64,000 nucleotides of DNA, from contig NZ_CP126093.1 in the NCBI RefSeq assembly GCF_030123065.1, forward strand, positions 1,306,001 through 1,370,000, written 5' to 3'. This stretch comes from Neobacillus sp. DY30 (GTDB lineage Bacteria > Bacillota > Bacilli > Bacillales > Cytobacillaceae). The translations under genes were made by a program, and so were the position numbers. Of this stretch, positions 41,218 to 51,102 are shown one piece after another (within the stretch, counting starts at the first letter, position 1; each line of letters starts with the position of its first letter). A model generated the notes under the pieces. The model was not told the DNA's origin. It saw only the letters and a program-made list of their open reading frames with translations, and ran no database searches.

Positions 41218-42480
41218 TTAATTTTCAATTTTTTTGATAGAGGTAATGGTTGGAAATTTAATAAAGAATGTCGTGCCAGACCCGAGTTCGCTTTCCACCC
41301 GGATGAACCCATGCATTGCGCGTACAATACTATAAACCACCATCATACCAAGCCCTGTACCGTTCTTCCCTTTTGTTGAATAATAGGGTTCACCGAGTCG
41401 TTCAAGTTGTTCGGAGGTCATTCCTATTCCCGTATCCTTAATCTTAATTGTTACATAATCTTGACTAAAATGAGTTTCAATATATAGCTGCCCTCCATTT
41501 GGCATTGCCTCAACAGCATTTTTGAGAATATTAATAAAGCATTGGCGGAAGCGTTGTCTATCACCTTTTATAAAGCCAATCACTGAAAAATTAGTGATAA
41601 TTTCAACGGAATTTTGGTTTGCCACTGGAGTTAGAATACTAATAATTTGCTTTAGTTCACTTTTGACATTTAGTTCTTCGATTGAAGCTAAGGATGGCTT
41701 GGCAAAGGTTAAATAATCTTGAATGACTCTTTCAGCAGAATTAAGCTCGTCTTTTACAATGGAGAGATACTCCCGGCGTTTATGTCGTGGAAGATAATCA
41801 TCGCTAAGTAATTGGACAAATCCGCTTGCAGCCGTCAGTGGATTCCGAATTTCATGGGAGATGGCCGCACCCATTTGTTCAACAGCCTTTAGTTTCTCTA
41901 CTTTGATTAATTCAGACTTTAGCTCCACACTTTTTTTGATATATTCAATCGAATAGGCAATCAGACCAATACCCAGCGGGGGGATAACAAAATAGGCAAT
42001 CAAAACATCATACCAAGGGCTGCCTGTATATTTAAACAATTCTCCCCCAGTGGTTAGGATCCCTAATATGATTCCTAAACTTATAGCAACCGTGATTCGG
42101 CGATTAGAAGATTGTTTCCAAAACCAAGGCGTTAATCGAAAAAATGCAATAGCAAGTGGAACGTATAGAACGATTGTTGAAAGTAGACCCGTATCTAAGC
42201 CATAAAAACTTCGAATGATAATCATTGCCATCACAGTAATTAGTCCGATACCAAGATATAACCCGCCAATGACAATTGGAATAATTCTTAAATCATATCG
42301 TGCATAAGGAACGGGATTATAGGAGAACTGAATACAAATCCATAAGACTAAGACAGAAATGATAATCACAGTCGTTTTTGATAACGTAAATTTTGTACTT
42401 CGATCAAGCCAAATTAAGCAAAAGAGGAGCAATATTATTAAAATGGAAAGATTTAAGAAAAGGTGTTTCGTAATTTCCAT
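41218..42480 (-). CDS. Sensor histidine kinase with 5TM-LYT sensor domain
   Basis: 420 residues. About six N-terminal membrane helices with the LytS-YhcK pattern YARYDLRIIPIVIGGLYLG...IIIRSFYG (residues ~60-180). HisKA around SHEIRNPLTAASGFVQLL (phospho-His ~210). HATPase_c with N box FINILKNAVEAM, G1 DTGIGM and G2 GTGLGM. KinB-like overall. No response regulator next to it; the neighbour is a diguanylate cyclase with the same sensor type. Ribosome site GGTGAGG on the minus strand. Confidence 0.9.
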   Translation of the reverse strand: MEITKHLFLNLSILIILLLFCLIWLDRSTKFTLSKTTVIIISVLVLWICIQFSYNPVPYARYDLRIIPIVIGGLYLGIGLITVMAMIIIRSFYGLDTGLLSTIVLYVPLAIAFFRLTPWFWKQSSNRRITVAISLGIILGILTTGGELFKYTGSPWYDVLIAYFVIPPLGIGLIAYSIEYIKKSVELKSELIKVEKLKAVEQMGAAISHEIRNPLTAASGFVQLLSDDYLPRHKRREYLSIVKDELNSAERVIQDYLTFAKPSLASIEELNVKSELKQIISILTPVANQNSVEIITNFSVIGFIKGDRQRFRQCFINILKNAVEAMPNGGQLYIETHFSQDYVTIKIKDTGIGMTSEQLERLGEPYYSTKGKNGTGLGMMVVYSIVRAMHGFIRVESELGSGTTFFIKFPTITSIKKIEN

Positions 42481-42640
42481 CTATACCTCACCGTCCCAAG
42501 GGCTTATAAGAAAAATTTTACATTTAACTTCGACCTATTACAACTAAATTTACTAATTATTTCGAATAAATACATGAAAAGAAGTGGGAAATGTAGAATT
42601 ATGTAAAATAGGAAGGATTTATAATCCTTCCGTTTTCTAT

Positions 42641-43792
42641 TTATATTGTTGAGATCCTATTCCTTCCGTTTATTTTCGAAGTATACAAGCAAGTATCCGC
42701 TATATGGATTAAATCATTTGGCTGTGTTTTGGAGCTGGGGAAGATCGAGGCAATACCTATACTAATTGTAACAATATCAGCTATTTCCGAGCTGCTATGG
42801 GCTATATCTAGTGCTTGAACCTTTTTTTGAATCAATTCGGCCATAGCAATGCCCTTATCCAACTTCGTCTTAGTAAAGATAATGGCAAATTCCTCACCGC
42901 CATAACGACAAAATGTACTATAAGGGTTATTAGCAAGAAGGTCTCGTATTGCGGAAGTAATAATTTGCAAGCATTGGTCCCCTGCAAGGTGTCCGTATGT
43001 ATCGTTATATTTTTTAAAGTAATCAATATCAAACATTAAAAGAGTTATGGGTGAATTGGTTAAAAGCAGGCTAGACCATTGCTTGTTCAGAACTTCATCA
43101 AAATGCCTTCTATTTCCGATACCGGTAAGACCATCTAAATAAGAAAGACGATTTAAAAATTCATTTGCTTTATTTAGCTTCTGTTCACTTTGCTGTAATT
43201 TTATTAGGCTAAGATTTAGTTCTCTTACTGCTTTATTTGAGTTTGCTATGTAAATGGATAAGTGATAGGCGAAAAATCCACCGATTAAAGAAATAAGATA
43301 ATGTGAAAATAAAACATTTAAAAGCGTGTTTATATTTTTAATATAAAGGGCAAACACAATAGAAATAAAAAATAAACCAATTAGGTTCATAAAAAATGCT
43401 TTTAAGGTTGGCTGAATCTTTAATTTAGAAAAACCGCCACATACAATTCCTGTTAGGAACGCGCTGATTGCTGCTACAAAGGCAGTGTCAGTAAAGCCAA
43501 AAAGAAATATTCTTCCTATCGCAATTAATCCAGAAGCAATGATGGATGGAACCCATCCGCCAAAAGCTGCAGCCACTACTATTGCAAGGTGACGAAGGTC
43601 TGCAATGGTGGTGGGATTAATTTGAAAACTAAATAGCATTAATATATTTCCTAAAATACCATAACAGACCCCCCAATAAAGTTTTGTACTCATTGATGAG
43701 GAATGATGTAATGGCCGGTTTTTAAAAATTTGGCCCATTACTGTAAAGGAAGCTATTAGTATGGTTGTATTTGAAAAAAATTCTTTTATCAT
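42641..43792 (-). CDS. Diguanylate cyclase with 5TM-LYT sensor domain
   Basis: 383 residues. N-terminal membrane part with LYT motif (TIADLRHLAIVVAAAFGGW...IGRIFLFG), helical linker, GGDEF domain ~210-380 with active site YGGEEF and DIDYFKKYNDTYGHLAGD metal/substrate loop. Makes c-di-GMP; active by residues. No RxxD inhibitory site evident just before GGEEF. AGGAGA ribosome site. It and the kinase share a sensor family and direction. Confidence 0.9.
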   Translation of the reverse strand: MIKEFFSNTTILIASFTVMGQIFKNRPLHHSSSMSTKLYWGVCYGILGNILMLFSFQINPTTIADLRHLAIVVAAAFGGWVPSIIASGLIAIGRIFLFGFTDTAFVAAISAFLTGIVCGGFSKLKIQPTLKAFFMNLIGLFFISIVFALYIKNINTLLNVLFSHYLISLIGGFFAYHLSIYIANSNKAVRELNLSLIKLQQSEQKLNKANEFLNRLSYLDGLTGIGNRRHFDEVLNKQWSSLLLTNSPITLLMFDIDYFKKYNDTYGHLAGDQCLQIITSAIRDLLANNPYSTFCRYGGEEFAIIFTKTKLDKGIAMAELIQKKVQALDIAHSSSEIADIVTISIGIASIFPSSKTQPNDLIHIADTCLYTSKINGRNRISTI

Positions 43793-43940
43793 TCATGTTC
43801 TCCTAATTATTTTCTTCCTTCACTTATTATAGAAGAAAAACATTCTACTGTGAATGAACGAGTGCAGATTATTTATTAAATAGAATATTTACGTTAACAT
43901 CCGAAAACGATATAGATGAGTATGTTAGTGGGAGGTTCTA

Positions 43941-44942
43941 ATGAAAAATAGTGCTAAAATCTTCATAATCTTGATTCTTGTTATCATTTGTTCACCTTTA
44001 TTGGCTGAAGCACATGTAAAGTGGTTTACAGAAGTTACACCGGAAAAAGAAGAGATTGAAAACATCCTATCGCCAATGTTTATGATGATTACCGTGTTAG
44101 TGGCAGCATTGCTAGCTGTATTGACTCAGCTTTTACCTGTGCTCGATAAAGTACCAATCACAAAAAAAATTGACACTTTACTGGACAAATACCGGAAATC
44201 TTCAAGATACATTCTAAAATATGGTACGGCGATCGCTTTAATTATTCAGGTTTTGGCCGGGACTATTTTTGCTCCGGAATTTGCTATCACGAACAAAATG
44301 GTACAAATTTTAATGTGGATAACAATTATCTTGTTATTAATTCCTTTTCATTATGCGACAAAAGCTGGTGCTCTTATCTTGTTGGGTTTATTTTTCTATC
44401 AATTAGCCCATTCCGGTTTATTCCATATGCTTGACTATGGCTTTTATCTAGCCATTATTGGTGTATTATTAGTAGGAAAAACGAAACTCGAAGATTGGGG
44501 ATTTCCTTTTTTATACTTAGGGACAGGATTGTCATTATGCTGGGTGGCGGTTGAGAAATGGGTCTATCCTGCCATGAGTATGGATATTATTCATCAGCAC
44601 GGTGTTCCAACATTTGGTTTTTCTCCAGCTACATTTATAGTACTTGCTGCTTTTATCGAATTTGTTGTAGGTTATTTGCTGATTGTGGGTATTCTAAATC
44701 GTCTATTAGCTTTTGTGCTGACGTTGATTTTTATTTCAACGACCATGTTGTTTGGTGTAACAGAGATTATCGGACACCTGATGATTCATATCGTCTTAAT
44801 TATTTTTATCATAGAGGGAGTATCGTTTTATGATCCGCCAATTAACATCCATAGAACAAAAATTTCTCAAATGGTATTTGTATTTTTAAATTTTGTTTTT
44901 ACCTTGGCAACCTTCCTTCTCATTTATTATCGTTTTGCATAG
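43941..44942 (+). CDS. DoxX-like multi-pass membrane protein
   Basis: 333 residues. N-terminal signal-like helix (IFIILILVIICSPLLAEAH) then AHVKWFTEVTP and about eight membrane helices. The pattern resembles the DoxX family (FPFLYLGTGLSLCWVAVEKWVYP, LLIVGILNRLLAFVLTLIF). Function unclear. Monocistronic: own ribosome site GGGAGGT and a terminator after it. Confidence 0.7.
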   Translation: MKNSAKIFIILILVIICSPLLAEAHVKWFTEVTPEKEEIENILSPMFMMITVLVAALLAVLTQLLPVLDKVPITKKIDTLLDKYRKSSRYILKYGTAIALIIQVLAGTIFAPEFAITNKMVQILMWITIILLLIPFHYATKAGALILLGLFFYQLAHSGLFHMLDYGFYLAIIGVLLVGKTKLEDWGFPFLYLGTGLSLCWVAVEKWVYPAMSMDIIHQHGVPTFGFSPATFIVLAAFIEFVVGYLLIVGILNRLLAFVLTLIFISTTMLFGVTEIIGHLMIHIVLIIFIIEGVSFYDPPINIHRTKISQMVFVFLNFVFTLATFLLIYYRFA

Positions 44943-44946
44943 AGAA

Positions 44947-44975
44947 AAAAGCTTCCTTATTTTAAGGAAGCTTTT
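44947..44975. terminator. Bidirectional terminator
   Basis: AAAAGCTTCCTT (44947-44958) and AAGGAAGCTTTT (44964-44975), perfect 12-bp stem with A and T flanks, between convergent genes. Confidence 0.9.
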
Positions 44976-44979
44976 CAGG

Positions 44980-45642
44980 CTATGAAAGTAAAATAGGGGA
45001 CGTTATCATTTCTTTTGCTGCAACAATGGCTTCTTTTTTCGCTTTTTCTACAATTTCAGGGACCTTTTGAGGATAGAGATCTAATGCTTCTGCAATGATT
45101 GTATCCATTACCTCAATGCCAAGGAAATTAAGTGCAATTCTTAAATATCGGTCACCACATTCTAACTCTTTCATGGGTGTTCCTGTATATAGGCCGCCGC
45201 GGGTATTGATGTGAATAGCTTTTTTACCAGATAAAAGACCCTTCGGACCATTCGCTGTATGTGCAAATGTTTTACCAGCAATAAACAAGTTATCTAAGTA
45301 TGCTTTTAACACCGCTGGTGAGCTTAAATTCCAAATCGGCGATACAAAGACATAGTAGTTGAAAGAAAGAAATTCATCAGCAAGTGCATGCATTTTTAAG
45401 ATTTTCTCTCTCTCACCGTCGGTTAATTGATCTAGTGTATAACCATAACCCGCTAGTTTACCTCTAGCAGACACTAACTCGGCATCCATATGAGCAATAT
45501 CTAAAGAGAATAAGTCAATCGTTTTTATTTCCGTTTCAGGGGATAATTCTTTGATGGTATTGATAAAAGCTTCACCGATTTTCAGACCTTTTGATTTTTC
45601 CGGCCCTTTAGGATTGGCTGTAATATATAATAATTTTCCCAC
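44980..45642 (-). CDS. azoR: FMN-dependent NADH-azoreductase
   Basis: 220 residues from GTG (45640-45642). Flavodoxin-like fold: KLLYITANPKGPEKSKGLKIG for FMN phosphate binding, VFVSPIWNLSSPAVLKAYLDN (the P-x-W-N-x-x-x-P motif), and HINTRGGLYTG. Two-electron reduction of azo dyes and quinones, oxidative or thiol stress defence. Monocistronic. Confidence 0.9.
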   Translation of the reverse strand: MGKLLYITANPKGPEKSKGLKIGEAFINTIKELSPETEIKTIDLFSLDIAHMDAELVSARGKLAGYGYTLDQLTDGEREKILKMHALADEFLSFNYYVFVSPIWNLSSPAVLKAYLDNLFIAGKTFAHTANGPKGLLSGKKAIHINTRGGLYTGTPMKELECGDRYLRIALNFLGIEVMDTIIAEALDLYPQKVPEIVEKAKKEAIVAAKEMITSPILLS

Positions 45643-45864
45643 TTAAACACATCCCATCTGATTAATAACCACTTACTATCATTATAAAAGAAAAATCACG
45701 CCCAATTTTGTACAATAGGTGAAGTTCGTGAACATTAAGTGAAGATTGTATCATCTATTATTTCATTAAATTGTTAGAATTCATTAGGAAAACTAAACAG
45801 TAATTGCAATATGATAAAGTTAAAAGTATTAGAAGATTTTAATAATTAAAAGGCGGAATTACTC

Positions 45865-46887
45865 ATGAACCTAAATTCCAACAATACCGATGAAAGTGAA
45901 GTAGAGAGGTTACGAAGAAGAGTTGAAGAATTAGAGTATAGAGAAAAACAGCTCTTAAAGAGCCTCCGCATGAATAAATCCCTCCATTCGAAGATTCTTG
46001 ATGCCCTGCCAATAAATATTTTCTTAGAGGATCCTGAAGGTAAAACGATATTTGTAAATGAACAAGCCTGTAAAGCGCATGGTGTAGATGGGGAACAACT
46101 TGTTGGGAAAACAGTGTTTGACTTTTTTCCTAAAATCATTGCTGTGAAACAGCGTGAAATTGACTTGGAAGTATGGGAGAAGCGTACCCTTCAAACCAAT
46201 GAGGTAGTCATGGAATTTCAGGGAAAAGAAGGTTATATGCTTACTGGAAAAACCATTATCCATCTGGAAGAATCAAATCAGGACTTTTTACTCGGCTTTG
46301 GATTGGATATCACCGATTTAAAAAAAGCCGAAGAGAAGATTTCACATATGGCTTACCACGATGCTTTAACAGGATTACCAAATCGCTGGTTTATAAAAAA
46401 TTACCTGAAAAATTGCCATTCGAGTAATAGTATACAACAGATAAAGGGTGTTCTTTTGCTAGATTTAGATTATTTTAAAGTAATTAATGATAGTCTGGGA
46501 CATGAAGCTGGAGACCAATTGTTACAGGCTGTTGCGAACAGGTTAAGAGGCGTCATCTCAGCTGATAATGTTTTGGCAAGATTTGGCGGGGATGAGTTTG
46601 TAATCCTGATGCCACAAATTATGTCAGTAGATGAGACATTTGAAACATGTGAAGAAATATTAAGAGTAATGAAAGAACCATTTTCTATTTATGGACATAT
46701 GTTTATCGTGTCGCCAAGTATAGGTATCAGTTTGCATCCCTTACATGGTGAAGATATGGAAGATTTAATTAAAAACGCGGACCTAGCCATGTATCATTCG
46801 AAAGAGCAGGGAAGAAACTGTTATTCCTTGTTTACTCCGTTAATGAAGGAAAAGGCCATTTTGCGAATGAATATGCTGACAAAATAA
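45865..46887 (+). CDS. PAS-GGDEF diguanylate cyclase, cytosolic
   Basis: 340 residues. Coiled-coil start (ESEVERLRRRVEELEYREKQL), PAS domain ~45-150 (ALPINIFLEDPEGKTIFVNEQ), GGDEF domain ~165-330 with DLDYFKVINDSLGHEAGD and RFGGDEFVIL. No EAL domain. Expected to make c-di-GMP; the PAS ligand is unknown. Second cyclase within 3.5 kb. Confidence 0.9.
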   Translation: MNLNSNNTDESEVERLRRRVEELEYREKQLLKSLRMNKSLHSKILDALPINIFLEDPEGKTIFVNEQACKAHGVDGEQLVGKTVFDFFPKIIAVKQREIDLEVWEKRTLQTNEVVMEFQGKEGYMLTGKTIIHLEESNQDFLLGFGLDITDLKKAEEKISHMAYHDALTGLPNRWFIKNYLKNCHSSNSIQQIKGVLLLDLDYFKVINDSLGHEAGDQLLQAVANRLRGVISADNVLARFGGDEFVILMPQIMSVDETFETCEEILRVMKEPFSIYGHMFIVSPSIGISLHPLHGEDMEDLIKNADLAMYHSKEQGRNCYSLFTPLMKEKAILRMNMLTK

Positions 46888-46929
46888 AAAAGAATCGGTA
46901 CCACTTTATGTGGCATCGATTCTTTTTTT
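46886..46929. terminator. Bidirectional terminator
   Basis: AAAAAAGAATCG and CGATTCTTTTTTT flanks with an inner CCAC-TTTAT-GTGG stem, between convergent genes. Confidence 0.88.
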
Positions 46930-47940
46930 CTAAAAAACGAACAATACAACAAAGTAAACTGCCATGGTAATAATTCCAACCGGAACCCCAAAACTTGCCC
47001 ATTCTTTACTAGTAATGTTGAGTTTTCCAGCTGCGATGATATTAGGGATATTTCCAGGGATTAGCATTCCACCACTAATGATGAGCCCCATTAAAACAGC
47101 TTGGATGGTTGTTTGGTCCATTGTTGGGCTAATTTCTGCTGCCGCAAGGGTAGCATTATCTAAAATAGCGGAGATCATATTAATCCAATATAACAGTATC
47201 GGGTGGAGTCCGAGGATATATTCATTTATTAAGGGTTCAAACCCATGCCCAAGAAAGGTTAATCCCATGACAAACAAGTAAATTTTAGCAGATCGAAGCA
47301 GTATTTCTTTATAGCTTTCGACTTTTTGTTTTGTTGTTAAACCGTAAGTACTTTCTCGAGGTTTAACTAAAAGCATTGTTAATATCCCAAAGGTAATAAC
47401 AGCTGAAAATACCTCCGGACCAATTAAATTGAGTAAATAAAAAAAGTCTTCGTTTAACTTACTAATCGTAATGGTTGCTAAAGGCTCGCCAATGGGAGTG
47501 AGGGCAGCACCAAGTCCAATTGAAAAACATGCTAAAACAGTAAAGCGAATTTCCGATTTACGGTCAAGTGGAAGGACGTTAATGATAATCACAAGTACAA
47601 TTGCTGCAATGATAGCCGTAATAATGCTTGAGGCTAGTCCTAAAATAATGACGGTTAGTCCGAAGAAAATCCTAGGTGACAGTACCCGGTTCATCCATAG
47701 TATATATTTTTCCAGCTGAACCTGCCCCCATTTACATACTAATCCTGCAATAAAGACTGCTAGAGTAATAGTAATAGGGTCGATCAAGGCCTTTTCGATT
47801 AAATGGTGATTCATCATCCCGCTAATCCAAGCTGCTGCAATACCCATTACAAACAAAAAGATTTCTAAATTGTGTTCAACCTTTTTTACCGAAAAAGGTA
47901 AAAATAAAACCAGAATTAAAATAATTACTAATCCAATCAT
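46930..47940 (-). CDS. DUF1646-family ion transporter-like membrane protein
   Basis: 336 residues, about ten membrane helices. Conserved-looking stretches FSIGLGAALTPIGEPLATI and ISGGMLIPGNIPNIIAAGKL match the DUF1646 / ArsB-NhaD ion-transporter-superfamily signature. Substrate unknown. Monocistronic, leftward. Confidence 0.78.
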   Translation of the reverse strand: MIGLVIILILVLFLPFSVKKVEHNLEIFLFVMGIAAAWISGMMNHHLIEKALIDPITITLAVFIAGLVCKWGQVQLEKYILWMNRVLSPRIFFGLTVIILGLASSIITAIIAAIVLVIIINVLPLDRKSEIRFTVLACFSIGLGAALTPIGEPLATITISKLNEDFFYLLNLIGPEVFSAVITFGILTMLLVKPRESTYGLTTKQKVESYKEILLRSAKIYLFVMGLTFLGHGFEPLINEYILGLHPILLYWINMISAILDNATLAAAEISPTMDQTTIQAVLMGLIISGGMLIPGNIPNIIAAGKLNITSKEWASFGVPVGIITMAVYFVVLFVF

Positions 47941-48045
47941 TCATACCAGATCCCTTATCAAGATTGTTTTACTTATAGATCTTAAGAACTTCTACTTTTA
48001 ATACCATGATATCTATAAATATATGGAAGATTGTCCATTAATATT

Positions 48046-48111
48046 ATCTTAAATATTTATACAAAAGTCTAAAGATTCTCTATTAAGGTGGAAACCGTTT
48101 TCATATAAAAT
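48046..48111 (+). promoter_or_regulatory. Promoter region with paired regulator elements and cre box
   Basis: ATCTTAAATATTTA (48046) and GTCTAAAGATTCT (48067) are 21 bp apart. GGAAACCGTTTTCA (48090-48103) matches the CcpA cre consensus TGNAANCGNTNNCA at 9 of 10 fixed positions. Likely -10 TATAAA (48104) with -35 TATTAA (48081). The layout is shared with the promoter at 51013. Confidence 0.65.
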
Positions 48112-48155
48112 GAGGGCAAGTAAATATGCCTTTATTAAAAATTGGAGGACATGTG

Positions 48156-49457
48156 ATGAAAAAGTATGTAATCTGCGGGGTCAGCAATCGAGCATTAGAA
48201 ATGTTTATTAAACCACTATTGAATGAGTTTTCAAAAGATAATAAAATTGTAGGTTTATTAGATTCTGACCCGCTTCGGTTTACGATTTGCAAAGAAAAGT
48301 ATCCTCAGTTAAACCAGATTCCTGTCTTTAATCCTGAACAATTTGAAGCTATGATAGATACAACGAACCCAGATTATGTCATTGTTACAGGTAGAGACGA
48401 TACACACGTTGACTATATTTTAAGAGCATTACATAAGCAGGTGAATGTGATAACAGAAAAGCCGATGGTGACCAGCGCAGCAGATGCTTTCAGAGTAATG
48501 CAGGCTGAAGCAGACAGCAAAGGTAAAGTCATTGTTACATTTAACTATCGGTACAGTACGTTTCATCGGAAAATTAAGGAAATGATTCTGGAAGGAAAAG
48601 TGGGGAGAATCACTTCTATAGACCTAAATTGGTATATTGATACGTATCATGGTTCAAGTTACTTTAAAAGATGGAATCGGAGTCGTCAAAATTCCGGCGG
48701 CCTATCCATTCATAAATCTACCCATCATTTTGATCTTATCAATTGGTGGTTAGATCAAAAACCAGAAGAAGTATTCGCATACGGCGCTTTGAATTACTTT
48801 GGAAAAGATGGTGAAATGAACCCAAGGAAAGAGTCAGGCCGGTTTTGCGGGACGTGTAATGTTAGGAATGACTGCAGTTATTTTAGACGGTGGAATCCCC
48901 GAATTGGATCCACAACGGTGCGAGATGACCACCTTTTAGCAGGTGTATATGAAAAGGATGTGCCGTATACAAATTATCGTCCTGATGCATGTATTTTTGA
49001 TGAAGAAATTTCCATTGAGGATACGTATGTAGCTGCAGTTAAATATGACGGTGGGAGCATGCTAAGTTACTCGATTAATTTTTCAGCACCATATGAAGGA
49101 TATCGCTTGGCTATTAACGGAACGAAGGGAAGAATTGAAACAACTGAGTACCACGAACCTTCTAGGATTCCGTTTGAGTACCCTGAACAAAAGATAGATT
49201 ATTACCCACTTTTCGGAGGAAAAGAAACGATTGAACTCATCAAAGATCCTGGAGGGCATGGCGGGGGAGACCCTATCCTTTTAGCTGATTTATTCCTCGG
49301 TCCGGACCCAGCCCAGAAGTATGAAATTTTGGCAGGAGCTCAGGCAGGTGCCTACTCCATAGCGGTCGGTGAAGGGGTATGGCGTTCTGTTGTAGAAAAG
49401 AAACCCATTAACATAAATGAGATCCTATTTCATCCGGATCATCAACTAATTAAGTGA
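48156..49457 (+). CDS. Gfo/Idh/MocA-family oxidoreductase
   Basis: 433 residues from ATG 48156 (TTGGAGG upstream). N-terminal Rossmann fold begins KKYVICGVSNRALEMF; then PDYVIVTGRDDTH and VITEKPM (catalytic Lys of the EKP motif). The C-terminal part contains CGTCNVRNDCSYF, a cysteine cluster. NAD(P)-dependent oxidation or reduction of a sugar or uronate derivative; substrate unknown. First gene of the pectin-type locus, with own regulated promoter and terminator. Confidence 0.85.
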   Translation: MKKYVICGVSNRALEMFIKPLLNEFSKDNKIVGLLDSDPLRFTICKEKYPQLNQIPVFNPEQFEAMIDTTNPDYVIVTGRDDTHVDYILRALHKQVNVITEKPMVTSAADAFRVMQAEADSKGKVIVTFNYRYSTFHRKIKEMILEGKVGRITSIDLNWYIDTYHGSSYFKRWNRSRQNSGGLSIHKSTHHFDLINWWLDQKPEEVFAYGALNYFGKDGEMNPRKESGRFCGTCNVRNDCSYFRRWNPRIGSTTVRDDHLLAGVYEKDVPYTNYRPDACIFDEEISIEDTYVAAVKYDGGSMLSYSINFSAPYEGYRLAINGTKGRIETTEYHEPSRIPFEYPEQKIDYYPLFGGKETIELIKDPGGHGGGDPILLADLFLGPDPAQKYEILAGAQAGAYSIAVGEGVWRSVVEKKPININEILFHPDHQLIK

Positions 49458-49473
49458 TATAAGATATTTAAGT

Positions 49474-49520
49474 AAAACATACTATTAGTTAAATTTAAAC
49501 TACCTGGTATGTTTTTTCTT
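49474..49520 (+). terminator. AT-rich terminator
   Basis: AAAACATAC (49474-49482) pairs with GTATGTTTT (49507-49515), T-rich tail follows; the loop can fold further. Confidence 0.7.
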
Positions 49521-49540
49521 TTTTTCAATGAAATTATCTT

Positions 49541-49554
49541 TGCACGCGGCTGCA
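49541..49554. promoter_or_regulatory. Possible cre-like operator
   Basis: TGCACGCGGCTGCA matches the cre consensus at 8 of 10 fixed positions and is flanked by TT/AA symmetry. About 60 bp before the first binding-protein gene. Confidence 0.4.
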
Positions 49555-49613
49555 AAATGAGTAGAATGATTTTATACTTTTAGGAAGCGGCTATTCAAAG
49601 AGGAGATTAAAAC

Positions 49614-50951
49614 ATGTTTAGGAAGAAACTTACAACTTCTGTGATGGCCCTGACCATGATCATGGGATTGGTACTTACGGGCTGCAAGAGTGAGGACTTA
49701 TTGTTCCATAAATCAACCTCAAAAAAAGATAACGTGATTAAAATCGTTTTTTGGGATGATAATACAGGACCGCAGCGGAAGCCAATTTGGGAGAAATTGA
49801 TTACAAAGTTTGAAGAAGAAAATCCAACTATTGATGTCGAATACATCGGATTACCAAAGGACTCAGCAAAAGCGATGTTTGACGCTGCTATTGCTTCAGG
49901 GGAAACGCCTGATGTGGCTAGTGTTTATACGAGCTGGCTGCCAGAATTTTCGGTGCGCGACGCTTTGTTGCCTTTAGATTCTTATTTTTCAAAATGGAGT
50001 GAAAAGGACAAAATTAACAAAGGTGCGATAGATTTTAATAAACGTATGGTTAGTAATCAAAATTTATACGGGATCCCATATACACAAAACCTCGATATCC
50101 TTTGGGTCAGGTCTGATTGGTTTAAAGAGGTCAATTTGAATATTCCTGAGACATGGGACGAGTTCTTTACTGCGGTTGAACTGTTAACGAATAAATCGGA
50201 TAATCGTTATGGGTACTCAATCCGTGGGGGCGCAGGGGGTTCTTTTCAATTACAACGGATGATGTATGCATATTCAGGCATTGAAACATTCTTCAAAGAT
50301 GGGAAAAGTACAATCAATGATCCGAAGCATGTAGAATTTTTAAAGAAATATTTTGGATTGTACCAAAACTATACGCCTATTAGCGATATCACAAACGATT
50401 ATAAGGCGATGATTGCAGGATTTGATTCAGGGAAGATCGCGATGTTACAGCATAACATTGGGTCTTTTGCAGAACATAATGAATCGTTGGATTCCGGACA
50501 ATTTCAAGCGATTCCTTTGCCAAAATCGGTTAAAGGCAATTTTGTTGCAGAAGACGGCAACACCATTGGGATAAGTATTTTTAAAGGGACCAGGTTTCCA
50601 GAGGAATCATGGAAATTTATTGAATTTATTAATTCGAAAGAGGCACAAAGCTTTTGGAATCAGAGTGTTGGTCAAATTCCCACTAATTTAGATGTACTTA
50701 ATGAGGACTGGATTAGGACTTCACCGCATATTCAGACAGCTCAGGAAGTCTATAATGACCCAGCTACCATTCTTTTTGAGCCGCCATTTTATCTTTCGGA
50801 ATATCGTACAATTCTAAATACAATTGTCGACACAGGTACTCAATCAGTGCTAAGTGGAAAAATGACCGTGGAAGAGTTTCTAAACAAATGGGCAGAAGCA
50901 ATGGAAGAGGCGCAAAAACAATATGATGAAGGACTCGGGAAACCAATATAA
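49614..50951 (+). CDS. ABC sugar-binding lipoprotein, paralogue 1
   Basis: 445 residues. Lipobox LTGC with Cys24 after a signal peptide, then a family 1 extracellular binding-protein fold (FWDDNTGPQRKPIWEKLI..., SIRGGAGGSFQLQ). Closely similar along its length to the protein at 52919 (shared YGIPY-QNLD-LW-R-DWF and NDP-HVEF blocks), so the two are duplicates. Captures oligosaccharides for the permeases at 51103-52889. Own terminator, so it is expressed apart from them. Confidence 0.9.
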   Translation: MFRKKLTTSVMALTMIMGLVLTGCKSEDLLFHKSTSKKDNVIKIVFWDDNTGPQRKPIWEKLITKFEEENPTIDVEYIGLPKDSAKAMFDAAIASGETPDVASVYTSWLPEFSVRDALLPLDSYFSKWSEKDKINKGAIDFNKRMVSNQNLYGIPYTQNLDILWVRSDWFKEVNLNIPETWDEFFTAVELLTNKSDNRYGYSIRGGAGGSFQLQRMMYAYSGIETFFKDGKSTINDPKHVEFLKKYFGLYQNYTPISDITNDYKAMIAGFDSGKIAMLQHNIGSFAEHNESLDSGQFQAIPLPKSVKGNFVAEDGNTIGISIFKGTRFPEESWKFIEFINSKEAQSFWNQSVGQIPTNLDVLNEDWIRTSPHIQTAQEVYNDPATILFEPPFYLSEYRTILNTIVDTGTQSVLSGKMTVEEFLNKWAEAMEEAQKQYDEGLGKPI

Positions 50952-50955
50952 GTTT

Positions 50956-50990
50956 AGGCATTCGTTGATGTGCAGCGAATGCCTTTTTTT
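50956..50990 (+). terminator. Rho-independent terminator
   Basis: AGGCATTCG (50956-50964) pairs with CGAATGCCT (50976-50984) and T7 follows. Confidence 0.9.
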
Positions 50991-51012
50991 ATTTTTATCT
51001 ATTTTTAGAAAT

Positions 51013-51078
51013 ATCTTAAAATTTTAATCAATCATCTTAAAATCTTTAATTATGTAAGAAACCGTTTTCATTTATTAT
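51013..51078 (+). promoter_or_regulatory. Regulated promoter of the ABC operon: paired elements, cre box, -35/-10
   Basis: ATCTTAAAATTTTAA (51013) and ATCTTAAAATCTTTAA (51034) start 21 bp apart. GAAACCGTTTTCAT (51058-51071) is a cre-type box, 24 bp after the second element, and lies inside the spacer of TTATGT (51050-51055), 17 bp, TATTAT (51073-51078). Suggests activation by the YesN-like regulator and CcpA repression. Confidence 0.68.
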
Positions 51079-51102
51079 AAAAAACAGAGAGGAGGAAACT
51101 AG

